Source: Alopecurus myosuroides (Eukaryota; Streptophyta; Magnoliopsida; Poales; Poaceae). Taken from it: DNA of 64,000 nt. The notes under the pieces are model-generated. The model worked only from the letters and a program-made list of their open reading frames with translations, ran no database searches and was not told where the DNA came from. The position numbers and the translations under genes were made by a program. This document shows positions 1-9,992 of the stretch, in pieces. The stretch covers positions 234,310,376 through 234,374,375 of the forward strand of contig CM054062.1 in assembly GCA_028641055.1 (NCBI GenBank), read 5' to 3'. Each line of letters opens with the position of its first letter. Within the stretch, counting starts at the first letter, position 1.

Positions 1-129
1 GAATGCATAAATAATATAATTGTATTTGTCTTGTAAAATTCTTGGATTTCATATACTTCATGCTAATTTTCTGGACATTATTTCAATTACAAATCATAGT
101 CAAAGTTACAAGTCATGGACTAACGAAAA

Positions 130-164
130 TTTAGAGTCCCTCATATTTTAGGACGGAAGGAGTA
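130..164. mobile_element. Stowaway-like MITE end (partial)
   Basis: Positions 151-164 read ggacggaaggagta, one mismatch from the inverted terminal motif of Tc1/Mariner Stowaway MITEs (TACTCCCTCCGTCC on the other strand). No partner end is visible to the left, so this is a truncated or very diverged copy. The rest of 1-284 is AT-rich with no gene that I can see. Confidence 0.45.
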
Positions 165-317
165 ATATCGTATGAACAAAACTAGACTATATTACTCCCA
201 CCTATGGGCAGGCTAAAGACTTTGCCAATGCAAGTTTATTAACGTTGTATTCCAGGTAACATGCTGATGTGGCATGGAAGTTAAGGGTGTGTTCGGTTCT
301 GGAATTCACTGGAAAAG

Positions 318-491
318 TGTTTGAGAACTTAGAATGAGAGAATCAAGTCTGCTTTATTGATCAAGAGTTGAGATATATATACAATCTGAACAGGTGCCTT
401 TGAGGCGGTAACTACAAGGTCGCGTCCATACAAAGGGCATAACGCCCGTTGACGTTTGGCCAAAAGAAACTGTCCTAATTCTATTCTAACA
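318..491 (-). repeat. 174-bp LTR (3' LTR of copia derivative)
   Basis: This repeat matches 2126-2299 with no difference that I could see by eye. On the minus strand it runs TGTTAGAATAG to CTCAAACA, with TG/CA ends. It contains tatatata at 372-379. Confidence 0.88.
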
Positions 492-589
492 CTCCCCCTT
501 GGACAACGTCTTTTCTTGAAAATCTCATATATAATCTTTAAAATATTCTTGGACGACCTCGAGGGTATCTTTGTATAGTTTTGATGATG

Positions 590-1090
590 ATTGTAAACTC
601 TTGATGTTCTCCCCCAAAAACCCTGTGGGAAAAATATGAGGAGAATAATATTTGATATGTTGTTAAAACTCCTTTAAACCCTTTGGGAAATAAGGAGAAA
701 ATGATACAACATATATAACGATTAGTGTCTCATGGATAACTCATATGAGAAAAACCTAGAGGGGAAAAATCTCATTGGTGAGTTTAGAGACCAACAAATA
801 TGCCTTATATACTTCATTTAAAAACCCCGGTGGGGAAAATAGAAAGTATGACATATGATAATGAGAAGATATTGCCTCATTAAGAACTTTATATGAGAAC
901 CTTGAGAGTGAACTCATAAAGTGAAAAGATTGCAATATGATGTGCCATAGAAAACTCCTTTAAAACCCAATGGGGAAAAATATAAGGAGAAAGTAAAATG
1001 GCATATCCGAACACTTGTATTTATATTGTCTCATTAGAAACCTTTTATGAGAAACCATTAGGGAAAAACTCATCAAGGGAAAAAGAGTAC
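590..1090 (-). repeat. Imperfect repeats of a GGTTTTCCC-type motif (copia 3' UTR)
   Basis: The motif aaaaccc-(n)-tggggaaaaat-(n)-aggaga recurs about six times on the plus strand (near 618, 675, 760, 823, 965, 1055). On the minus strand this is the CCCACAGGGTTTT type of repeat found in the 3' untranslated part of many plant copia elements. The segment has no open reading frame and supports the copia origin of the element. Confidence 0.6.
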
Positions 1091-2125
1091 AATATATATG
1101 ATCTTATGATCATTGACGGGTTATGATAAGGGAGTTTACTCCCCCTGAACTTTGCAAATATCAACAATTTTCTTTGCAATATTGTTCCCTATATAGCCCA
1201 TATACATTTGAGCAATACAAGTGATGTTATCTTGATAGATAATGGTAGGTGATTCTGTTGAATCATAACCACATAATCTTGAATGTAGTCAATCATTTTG
1301 TGAAGTCATACATAGTTTATGATGATTTATATAAAGTAGTTATACCAAAATGATTAACAATATTAGATATTAAGGTATATTTTTGAATTGTTCCCTTAAT
1401 AAGATATTCCACTAAATTCAGTCATTGATATGGCATTTCGGGATCTGATAATTATAGCTAACATATGTATATCACACAATTGTCAATTCTTGATGTTCCA
1501 GAGGGAATTGATCAAGATCGTTAGTGCCTAGTACATATCAAAGGATATTACGTACACCAACCATTTAGTTGGGGTCAACACTTCAAATAATTGACAATAC
1601 ATTACAACGATGACATTCAATATGGCACTAGAGGTACCGATACCATTTCATCATTGATAATATGTATGGATGAATTTGCATCCATGTTACGGATAGTATA
1701 ACCATATGTGTATTTAATATGGTCTATCCATATTTAATTTTGTAAGATATTACGGATATACATAGATTGATAGATATGTATTTCTTAGGGAATATCCTCA
1801 AGTTTTAAACTTGATGATTATTTGGTTTAATCCAAATCTCCGTCACAATATGATTGCAAGAACCTTTGATGTACTGTATAGACTCTGATGATAAAATCAC
1901 TAACATATACATAGGTCATGTAGAATCCAATGAGGGATTTTGTTGTTGAGTACATGTAAGCAATCATTATTTGAGTAATCCTTTTGAATAAGGAACTCAT
2001 ATAGTCAATTGTACCACCAATGTTTCGACTATTTTAAGTCATGGAGTGACTTTTGATGTTTTACACAATATATGTTGCGATTTGTTCATTAATTCAGATT
2101 TTTAACGATTTTCGTGCTGATAACG

Positions 2126-2299
2126 TGTTTGAGAACTTAGAATGAGAGAATCAAGTCTGCTTTATTGATCAAGAGTTGAGATATATATACAATCTGAACA
2201 GGTGCCTTTGAGGCGGTAACTACAAGGTCGCGTCCATACAAAGGGCATAACGCCCGTTGACGTTTGGCCAAAAGAAACTGTCCTAATTCTATTCTAACA
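2126..2299 (-). repeat. 174-bp LTR (5' LTR of copia derivative)
   Basis: Partner of 318-491. The PBS-like sequence lies immediately below it in coordinates, and the aaaag target duplication follows at 2300-2304. Confidence 0.88.
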
Positions 2300-3022
2300 A
2301 AAAGAATGGTACCGTTCCATTCCTAGGAGGCACTCTCGCGTTTGGTTTTAGTACGGAATGGAACCAATCCGTGCCTCAAAAGGGCATATTCAGCCGAAGA
2401 TGCGGAATACACCCTTCCGGCCGAATCGTCCAGACGAGGTGGAATGGGTGGTTGTCACCCTTAATACCTTCCTGCTCGCCGCCGGCGCCGCCCTCCTTCC
2501 TACTCGCCGCCGGCACCGCCCTCCTCCCTCTTTGTCGAGGGCGAGGCCCTCCTCCCTGTTTGCCGAGGCGGCGCGGCGGCCCAAAACGTGGGCCAGACAA
2601 CCTGAGGTGCGGCGGCAGCCGGCGAGCCCAGGCGCGGTTGCCATGCTCGCCCAGGCGCGGCGGCCATGTGGCCCAAGGCGCGGGCCAGCCAGCCCAAGAT
2701 GCGGCGGCGGACGGCCAGGCGCGGGGGCCATGCGGCCCGAGCAGTTAAGGCGGCGGAAGTTGTCGGACGGGGACGGGACGGAGGTCGCCGGACGGGGGCG
2801 GTGGAGGTCGTCGGACGGGGCCAGGGTGGGGTTGTTTTAGATCAATTAGGCTCTAATTAATAATATTTGGATTAATTAGGCTCTAATTAATTACATTTTA
2901 GACGAATTCCATGTCGTCCCATTCCCTCTTTTCTAGTCCTACCGAACACAAGGATGAAATAGGATGGGATGAAGTGGAATGGTTCCATTCCATTCCACCC
3001 GGTTACAAAAATGAACACATCC

Positions 3023-3239
3023 TAACTAAGAGAGGAGGGGAGTTGTATCTTGTATGTTACGATGGAAACGACTCATAACTTATCTCCCGAGACGATGTAA
3101 AAAAACTTATCTCCCGAGACGATGTAATCAATGTATCGATCAGAAAATGTATAAACAGAAAAAACAAGCTAAATTAAACTGATTAATCTCTTACCACAAT
3201 GTCGAGCACCTTCATTCTCTTTTTTGCCTGGCAACAATG
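3023..3239. other. No gene seen
   Basis: Unassigned flank between the Tourist-like element and the short retroposon. A small direct duplication, acttatctcccgagacgatgta, recurs at about 3077-3098 and 3105-3127. Nothing else is supported. Confidence 0.4.
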
Positions 3240-3253
3240 TACTTGAGATGTGA

Positions 3254-3734
3254 CTCGTCGTTCCTTCTTCATTGCAACCTCGTCCGGCGGCTTGGATCCG
3301 ATGTCGCTATCAAGACTTTGGCGGTGTTGGTCGATCGGTGGAGCTCCCGAAGATCTGCTCTCTTCTGCTTCGGCATTCTTGGTCCCCGCTTCCGCCGATG
3401 TTCTCGGGTGAACTCTCCTCGCTCCTCGACGGTACATAGCGCCTTTCGATCCTGGGCGAGGGACATGGGGTCCCTTCAGGTGGCGAGGACGGCGGTTTGC
3501 GGGTCTAGGTGTTCAGGTTTTGAAGACGGCGCTCTCCGGCGGTGTCTCCCTCTTGGCCATTGGTGCCTTGGTGTTCTTGTTAGCTTAGTCGGTTTCTAGC
3601 TTAGACTCCTCAAGCTTTGTTTGTGGTGGCTTGTGCTTGTTAGCTGTGTATCAGTGTGTTGTCTTTGCCGTTGTAATATGTGAACATTGGGGCTTTGTTA
3701 AGTCAAAGTCGGGCAATGAAGTTTGCCTTTTATC
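3254..3734 (+). mobile_element. Short retroposon (SINE or 5'-truncated LINE)
   Basis: A 481-bp insert is flanked by a perfect 14-bp target duplication, tacttgagatgtga, at 3240-3253 and 3735-3748. The length of the duplication indicates target-primed reverse transcription. The 3' end (about 3690-3734, ...gccttttatct) closely resembles the 3' end of the LINE at 4193-8037 (about 7992-8029): both have TTTGTTAA-n-TCAAA, then gggc, then gccttttatct. The ORF at 3237-3599 has no recognisable domain and is probably incidental. Confidence 0.72.
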
Positions 3735-3748
3735 TACTTGAGATGTGA

Positions 3749-4181
3749 ATTAACGAATTTTGTCCTAGGCCAGTCGCCTTCTACCATTACAAAATTACTG
3801 AATCTCCTCCCCCGTCGCGGTTCACTGATCAGACGTATTCGTCATCGACGCCGCACGTTCTGCTCCGTTCTGAATGACATGCTGAATCGCTTAAGCACAA
3901 TAATTGATGGAATCCATTCTGCTCCATGAGCATGTGCAGAGAAATACGAGCCAGCCACTTTCGTTGGCTAGGGCCATATATACTGCTACAAGTACAGACC
4001 ATGGTTCTTTCGGGTCGGACATCAGTACCATTCATGAAAATTATCCTTGTGCTGGCCGGTTGGGCTGCCAAGTACCTCGATGGTGATTGGTTTTGCAACA
4101 GACTCCGGTGATTCAGATTTCACATAGAAGAGAAACGAGTCATTCTAGGGAAGAAGATGCATGATTCTTAGATTAGTTGTG
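3749..4181. other. No gene seen
   Basis: Mixed-composition sequence between two retroposons. Only short overlapping ORFs (60-89 codons) occur on both strands, with no motif that I recognise. It is the target sequence into which the LINE inserted. Confidence 0.4.
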
Positions 4182-4192
4182 ATATAGCTGAC

Positions 4193-7100
4193 TCACAGGG
4201 CCTTGACGACGACACTTGGGCATACCGTTACCACCTAGAGGAACAATTACTGCACATCTATAAGCTCGAGGAAGAATATTGGAGGCAGCGAGGCAGGGTG
4301 CAGTGGACGCTAGAGGGCAGGGGCGGAGACAAGGGGGGGCTAGCAGGGGTCAGACCCCCCCTAATGGCTCGTCCCCCCCAACATTTTATATCACGTAATA
4401 CCAATACACATTATGAGTACACCTCCTAATTAGTGTTTAAGATTGTAGCACATACTAATCCATGGATATCTGCAAACACTGAAGCCCAAAAGAGCAACAA
4501 AACAAAACAGCCCATGACCGGTACTGTCTAGGCAATCGGCAATTGGTCATTTGTTGACATGTTTTATGCCCGTCCGTTTAACCTCCCTCTGCGATCTATC
4601 TAGTACGAAGATCGCTGGGATACTTGCCACCTCCCAGCTACTCCTGACCGGGAGCCACCGTCCATCGACGCCTTTTCTATCCAGCCGATTTGCCGCAAGT
4701 GCGCCAACGGTGGCGGTAGATCGCCGCTTGTCAGAGATCTCCATCCCCTGATTTGCCCAATAGGTTTTTTGTCTAGTAAGGTACATAGTGTATTTATACT
4801 TACAACTAGTCAAATTTAAGTCCCTTTTGTTTGAGTTTGACCATTATCCAGTAATTAGATAGAGTGACAACAATACTATACTCATTACTTCTTCATGCCG
4901 ATTGCTTATATTTTGAATCTGCCTAACGCCATATTTGAATCAAATAATTGGTAATAGTGAATCTTTATCTGCCTATAGCTTCGATTTGAATCTAACCTAA
5001 TGCCTAATTTTGATAAAATTGTTGGTAATAGTAGAACCGACATCTACAATTTTCGAAAATTAGCTCTCTTTTGTAAAAAAAAAATGTCAATTTATTTATC
5101 AATAAAAAGGTTGATGATTTTTTAAATATTACTATAAACCAAATCTGTGATATTATGGTGTTCATTTTTCACATGATATTTTCATACATTGTATTTCATA
5201 GACGATCATCGTCGTTTCGCCCCCCCTATGTCTAAATCCTGGCTCCGCCCCTGCTAGAGGGGGACGCCAACACTGCCTACTTCCACGCTGTCGCTAATGG
5301 ACAGCGCAGAAAATGCCTCATTACCTCCCTTAGGGTTGGCGACGGGCCGCAGATCATATCAGGGAAGCAGGAGCTCCAAGAACACATCTACGACTTCTAT
5401 AGGACCCTGCTCGGCTCCTCGGAGGCGCGGAGTTGTAAGCTGAGGCGAGATATATGGGTAGGGACCCCACAGGTTTCTCAGCGAGACAACGACGCACTTT
5501 GCATCACCTTCTCGGAGGAGGAACTAGAAGCCATTGTTCGCGACATGAAATCGGACACCGCCCCGGGCCCGGACGGGTTCCCAGTTCCATTCTTCAAAAA
5601 GTGCTGGGATTTGGTTAAACAAGGGGTCCTCCATATCCTTAACGATTTCATGCTAGGCCGAGTAGACATTTCCCGCCTCAACTTCGGGGTGCTGACCCTT
5701 ATCCCAAAACTCCCGGGGGCGGACTGCATCACCCAATTCCGCCCCATAGCTCTAATAAACGTGATCTTTAAGATTATTGCCAAGGCCTTCGCCTCCCGCC
5801 TCGACCCTGTGGCACACAAGACCATTGCCTCTAACCAGGCCGCGTTCATCAAAGGTCGTTTTATCCTCGACGGCGCCCTCGCCCTTCACGAGATTGTTCA
5901 CGAGCTAAAAGCCAAGAAGCTAGGGGGCATCTTGCTTAAGCTCGACTTCGAGAAAGCCTATGACAGAGTGAACTGGGAGTTCCTCCTTGAGGTCCTGCAG
6001 CGGAAGGGGTTCGAGGCAGGGTACATCCACCGGATCTCGCAGCTTGTGTCAGGCGGTCAGACAGCCATCTCCATCAATGGGGAAATGGGCCCTTTTTTTC
6101 AGAAATAAACGGGGAGTTCGCCAGGGCGACCCCCTCTCCCCTCTCCTCTTCAACTTCGTCGCCGAAGGGCTATCAACCTTGCTTACCAAGGCTAACGCGG
6201 CGGGGCACATTAGAGGGGTGGTCCCGCACCTAATTCCTGGCGGCGTCACACACCTTCAATACGCCGACGATACGATTATCCTCATCCAAGGGGGAGACCT
6301 GGAGATCGCTAACCTCAAATTCCTTCTCATGTGTTTTGAAAACATGTCTGGCCTGAAGATCAACTTTCACAAAAGTGAAGTTCTAGTGCTCAATCAACCC
6401 GTTGACGAGCAAGTCAGGATTGCTAGATTACTGAACTGTAAGCTGGGTAGCTTCCCGTTCATGTATCTCGGTCTACCCATTTCTGACTCGAAGCTATCTA
6501 GAGAACAATGGACCTTCCTCATTCAGAAGTTGGCCCGTAGGATCGAACCCTGGATGAATAGGTTCCTGTCCTCGGGGGGACGTCTGATTCTATCCAACGC
6601 GTGTCTTGATAATCTCCCTACCTACGTCATGGGTTTATTCCTTCTCCACCTCGACACTCACAAGCAACTAGACTCTGTCCGCGCCCGCTTCTTTTGGGAA
6701 GGAGCCGGGACAGATAGGAAATATCATATGGTGAATTGGCCGGCAGTCTGCCACCCAAAGGACATCGGGGGTCTCGGGCTGGTCAACTCCCGCAAAATGA
6801 ATGAGGCTCTTCTCCTCAAGTGGATCTGGAAATTATACCAGAATGATGACTCGATATGGTCGACCATCATCCGTAATAAATACGCGCCCTCCGGAGATAT
6901 CTTCGCGTGCTCCCCGAGGGGGGGTCACAGTTCTGGAAAAGCCTACATAAGATCAAACACCTGTTCAAGGCAGGCGCCAAGCATGAGGTGTTTAACGGGC
7001 TTAGAACCCGGTTCTGGACAGACCGGTGGCACGAAGAGGAACCGCTATGCCTTCGTTTCCCCCTGCTCTTCAGCATCTGTGATGATCAAGCAATCTCGGT

Positions 7101-7833
7101 GGCCGAGGTTTTGCGCAATGGGTGCCGTTTCCGTAGGTCGCTACACAATGAAGCCCTTGCTCAATGGGGAGAGCTAGACGCCATCATCGCTTCCACGCCA
7201 GTGCGGGACGGCCCGGATTCCATCTCCTGGCGGCTAGAACCCTCAGGACTATTCTCGGTTAAGTCCATGTACGCCGCCCTGTCTAGGGGCATCACCGTTG
7301 CCTATGCCGACGACCTCTGGAACGCCCGCATCCCTCTTAAGATTAAAATCTTTGCGTGGCAACTCATCATCAATAGACTCCCAACCAGCCAACTGATCGC
7401 TGCCCGCCTAGGCCCCTCGGATGGGAACTGCTCCCTGTGCGCAACCCCGGAAAGCGTGGACCACATTTTCTTTTCCTGTTCGCTCGCTAAGTTTGCGTGG
7501 AGCGTGTTGCGACAGGTTCTTGGCCGCGATTGGGCCCCGGCAAACTTTACCCAATTTCATCAGATCCTTAGCTCCCTGGAAAGGGGGGGCTTCCGAAGGA
7601 TAGTTTGGATATTTTTTCTAGCTTTAGCTTGGGCGCTTTGGCATATTAGAAATAAACATGCAATCGAGGGGATTATTATTAAACACCCTGCTGTTCTCAT
7701 TTTCAAATGTTTGATCTTCTTACAGCTCTGGGTGCCGGCGATGAAGCCTGAGGACAGGGAGGAGTGCAACCGCCTCGTGGGAGCCCTCAAGTCAACCTAC
7801 CACTCCTGTCGCTTTCCTGTGCCTCCTGGATAG
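4193..7833 (+). pseudogene. LINE ORF2: reverse transcriptase + zf-RVT, broken
   Basis: This is the reverse transcriptase of a plant L1-type LINE, normally fused to an N-terminal endonuclease that is missing here. In frame 1 the part up to about 6095 carries the RT palm and fingers: PGPDGFPVPFF near 5566, FRPIALINV near 5740, and LLKLDFEKAYDRV near 5935. Reading then continues in frame 2 with RQGDPLSPLLFN near 6119 and the catalytic YADD box at 6260-6271. It returns to frame 1 after about 6918 for the zf-RVT region, with a W-(n)-IPLKIKIFAW block near 7318 and a CSLC...H...C cluster near 7435-7480. It stops at 7831-7833. Breaks are the hAT insertion after 4317, a +1 shift at a T7 run (6093-6099) and a second shift at a G7 run (6918-6924). 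It cannot encode a working enzyme as it stands. Confidence 0.87.
4318..5253. mobile_element. Non-autonomous hAT element inside the LINE
   Basis: The ends are CAGGGGCGGAG (4318-4328) and CTCCGCCCCTG (5243-5253), an 11-bp perfect terminal inverted repeat. The element is flanked by the 8-bp target duplication ctagaggg (4310-4317 and 5254-5261), diagnostic of the hAT superfamily. It is 936 bp, AT-rich inside and without a transposase. Removing it together with one duplication copy joins the LINE coding sequence in frame (...W-T-L-E-G-D-A-N-T-A-Y-F-H...). Confidence 0.93.
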
Positions 7834-8037
7834 GCTGCACCCTTGGGGTTTTTCTGCTATTTCTTTAGTTTCGGCAAAGCTGTATGCCTCAGCCTGTTGT
7901 ACTGCCCCTGCGTGGGTGGGTTGTTCCGTCTTTCGTGTCGTGGCGAAGCTGTATGCCCAGCGGTCTGTATCAAACTTAAACCTGTCGAGTTTTGTTAATT
8001 CAAAACTGGGCTTTTAGCCTTTTATCTAAAAAAAAAA
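7834..8037 (+). other. LINE 3' untranslated region
   Basis: The stretch follows the ORF2 stop and ends in the shared 3' tail and A-run. It contains a partly duplicated segment, gcaaagctgtatgcc versus gcgaagctgtatgccc (near 7876 and 7942). Such internal duplication is common in LINE 3' UTRs. Confidence 0.6.
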
Positions 8038-8048
8038 ATATAGCTGAC

Positions 8049-8349
8049 GGAGGCGGTGTGCAGGCAGAACTGGAGAGAGGACAGGGATTGGAGACGGCGC
8101 GAGTAACCTCGGCGGCGGCTCTAACGTGGAGAGCGTACTGGCGCTGGCGGCAGTGGATGGGTCACGGAAGCGCTCCGGTCTCGTTCGTAATTACAACCGC
8201 CTGTCATTATTTTTCCACCAAATTACGACTAGCTGGGCCCTCATTGCTAGTTCCTCCCATGTCGGTGAACTGACATCAAACCCCACCGGGGCCGACACTC
8301 GTGTACTTGGCTGTCTGCTCCATTGCTAGTTGTCGGCCGGCCAATTTAA
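8049..8349. other. No gene seen
   Basis: GC-rich sequence directly after the LINE target duplication. It has short plus-strand ORFs (7992-8329) without a recognisable domain. It may be the distal part of the element or unit that carries the minus-strand gene remnant at 8350-9026. Confidence 0.3.
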
Positions 8350-9026
8350 TTAGCTACGAAGGATACATGCCGGCTGTGAGGCTGGAAGGATTGCGGCGAG
8401 GGAGAAGAACGTCGCTGTTGCGCCTGGGGAAGGACGCCCGGAGGTTAGGAGGGGAGGAGTGAGCGATAGAGAGGCCGCGCCAGAGGGAGAGGAGGTGCCC
8501 GACGAGGACCCGCCCCATCCCATCCGCCGCGGTGTCCACGAGGGGTGCGGGCGGGGCGGCATCTGCAGCCGGGGCTCGTTGCCGGCTTTGATGTAGTCGA
8601 GCACCCACTCGAGCGTGCGGTGCTCGCCTCCCCACCACCGCTTGCGGCTAATGCCGTTGGCACAGCCCTCGATAGGGCCGTTGTTGCCCTCGGCGGCGAC
8701 GTCCTCGTCGTGGCGGCGTCGGAGGTACTCCCACCAGAAGGCGTCGTTGCCGCGAGCCCTCCAGCGCAGCTGCGCGGCCTGGTCCAGCGTCATCCCTCGA
8801 CGGACCTCGTCGATGGCTTGCCTGAATTCCGCCTCGCTGGAGGGGACGGGGGCACGGGGATCCCACCCACGCTGAGCTGCCACTGCGGTTGCCCGACGGC
8901 GGCGCTTGGGACGCGCATATTGGGCGGGCACGGATACCCCGCCCGATACAGCGCCCAGGCCTCGTGCTTGCAGAGGTGGCGGCGGCGCCAGCCGTTGGCG
9001 ATGGCGGCTTCGTCGTAGATCGACAT
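8350..9026 (-). pseudogene. Repetitive grass ORF remnant, W-rich family, one frameshift
   Basis: The likely start is the ATG at 9024-9026 (MSIYDEAAIANGW). The first part reads through WALYRAGYPCPPNMRVP and WQLSVGGIPVPPSP. A shift near the G-rich run at 8841-8856 then moves the frame, and reading continues with EAEFRQAIDEVRRGM, a WWEYLRRRHDEDVAA block and WWGGEHRTLEWVLDYIKAGN, stopping at 8350. The architecture (W-n-LS-GG-P-PPPP, then RRHE..LAA, then RWW...RTLE.VL..I..GN) matches a multicopy grass protein family that I recall but whose function I do not know. Base composition is much more GC-rich than the flanks. The frame break makes this a probable pseudogene, or a sequencing indel. Confidence 0.55.
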
Positions 9027-9600
9027 CTCCGGGGAACGGCGAGGGGAGGAACGTCGAGAATGGGGAGAGAGGAAGCGGCGAGGGAGAAGAAGGTCGAGAA
9101 TGGGGGAGAGTGGGCCGGCGGGGGCGCCTTTTGTAGCCCTGGCGGGGTATTTACTGCGCCGCGTGCTATCGCTGCCGCTCGCCACGCCATTACTCCGGCA
9201 GCCTTTGAAAGGGCGCATGCACTGGCCGCCCGCCACGCCATAAACGCCGGCAGCCTTTGACCGACGCGGGAGCCGAGAAGAAGCTCACATGCGGGGGTTT
9301 CTGTTCCCGCGTTTTTACCACGCGTCGCTGACAGCGCGGGCCCGCATGGGTTGTCCCGCCTTTTCGTCCCCCAAGCCGAACCCAGCGGGCTGGGTTTTGC
9401 CCGGGTGTGCCGGCACGAAATAGCGCAGAAACGACGCTATTTGGGCTTCGGGGGAGGGAGGGGGGGCGAGTGGTGCAAAAGCGACGCTTTTTGCTTCCGC
9501 CAGCGCTAAAAAGGCCCCTTCGGGGGGCTCTAAAGGATGTTGAGAAGAACAGGATAACGAAGCAACACCGGGAAAAACGAGATCAAAACACTCTTGAGGT
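9027..9600. other. GC-rich upstream region of the W-rich ORF, no gene seen
   Basis: This is the upstream side of the minus-strand ORF. It holds a near-tandem duplication: the pair at about 9181-9206 and 9229-9257 shares cgccacgcca then ccggcagcctttga. Further left is a stretch rich in gcg and cgcta motifs. Small ORFs on both strands (9315-9658) show no domain and look compositional. Confidence 0.4.
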
Positions 9601-9604
9601 ACTA

Positions 9605-9980
9605 CGGAAAAACCCACCCGGGCTTCTAAAGGATCAATATCTACTGCTTAAGGAATAGAGGATCTACTTCCGGGGCTTACACGCCTCCGTTCTCAATCGT
9701 GAGTAGGCAACATGATAAATCATGTCACAACCACCTCCATTCCTATGGTCTAGTAGATATAACCATCCTAGAGAAACCAGAATTCGTGAAAACCTAACTT
9801 GAAAGTTTAGGTGAGAAGGGAAAACAACGTTGCACTTCCTTACCAGAAAAAGGAAGGGTGGGTGGGGAAAGAAGAAAAGGAACAGAATTCCTACTCTCAC
9901 GTTTCATTTTTCCTATATAGCTACAAAATAGTTTCTAGACTCAACTGCGACCAGTAAAAAGGGATCCTACAGGCAGACAG
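9605..9980 (-). mobile_element. Diverged LTR-end fragment and post-PBS leader
   Basis: The stretch at about 9612-9760 aligns by eye, with many differences, to the LTR terminus at 9999-10115. Shared elements in order are cacccgg-cttctaa, ggggcttac, gagtaggc-aac and tgtcacaacc / tgtgacaacc. Segment 9900-9980 lies next to the PBS and reads like retrotransposon leader sequence. I interpret the whole as the collapsed remains of a related element, with its internal region deleted. Confidence 0.4.
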
Positions 9981-9992
9981 GCTCTGATACCA
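9981..9992 (-). promoter_or_regulatory. Primer-binding site (initiator Met tRNA type)
   Basis: On the minus strand this reads TGGTATCAGAGC, the canonical complement of the 3' end of plant initiator tRNA-Met. It starts two bases inside the LTR end at 9995. This fixes the orientation: the LTR at 9995-15030 is a 5' LTR of a minus-strand element whose body is missing. Confidence 0.88.

Larger units (their letters stand above)
318..2299 (-). mobile_element. Copia-derived LTR retrotransposon deletion derivative
   Basis: Two near-identical 174-bp direct repeats (318-491 and 2126-2299) start TGTTTG and end CTAACA on the plus strand. They are flanked by the 5-bp duplication aaaag (313-317 and 2300-2304). 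Read on the minus strand, a purine tract AAGGGGGAG lies just before the 3' LTR (492-501) and a PBS-like TTATCAGCACG follows the 5' LTR (2113-2123). A minus-strand relic near 1140-1290 reads like the copia RNase H segment (SPTIIYQDN, then IAQM). The element is about 2 kb and no open polyprotein remains. The lack of visible LTR divergence suggests a recent insertion. Confidence 0.85.
285..3022. mobile_element. Tourist-like (PIF/Harbinger) element, interrupted
   Basis: The left end is GGGTGTGTTCGGTT (285-298). The right end, read on the minus strand from 3022, is GGATGTGTTCATTT. Both ends are flanked by TAA (282-284 and 3023-3025), the 3-bp target duplication typical of PIF/Harbinger Tourist elements. 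Without the copia derivative inserted at 318-2299 the element is about 750 bp. Its interior has a GC-rich stretch (2465-2840) that opens overlapping ORFs on both strands; these look compositional (Gly/Arg/Pro/Ala-rich) rather than genic. No transposase is present, so it would be non-autonomous. Confidence 0.6.
4193..8037 (+). mobile_element. Non-LTR retrotransposon (LINE), 5'-truncated
   Basis: A perfect 11-bp target duplication atatagctgac flanks the element (4182-4192 and 8038-8048). It ends in gccttttatct followed by an A-run (8028-8038), the normal LINE tail. It begins inside ORF2: no endonuclease domain or ORF1 is present, so it was truncated at integration. After subtracting the hAT insertion at 4318-5253 about 2.9 kb of LINE remains, carrying reverse transcriptase and a zf-RVT-type C-terminal region. 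Confidence 0.88.

Noticed and set aside
2358..2860. Overlapping ORFs of up to 160 codons on both strands
   Set aside because: They lie in GC-rich, low-complexity sequence within the Tourist-like element. The products are Arg/Pro/Gly/Ala-rich with no domain, and frames on both strands are equally open.
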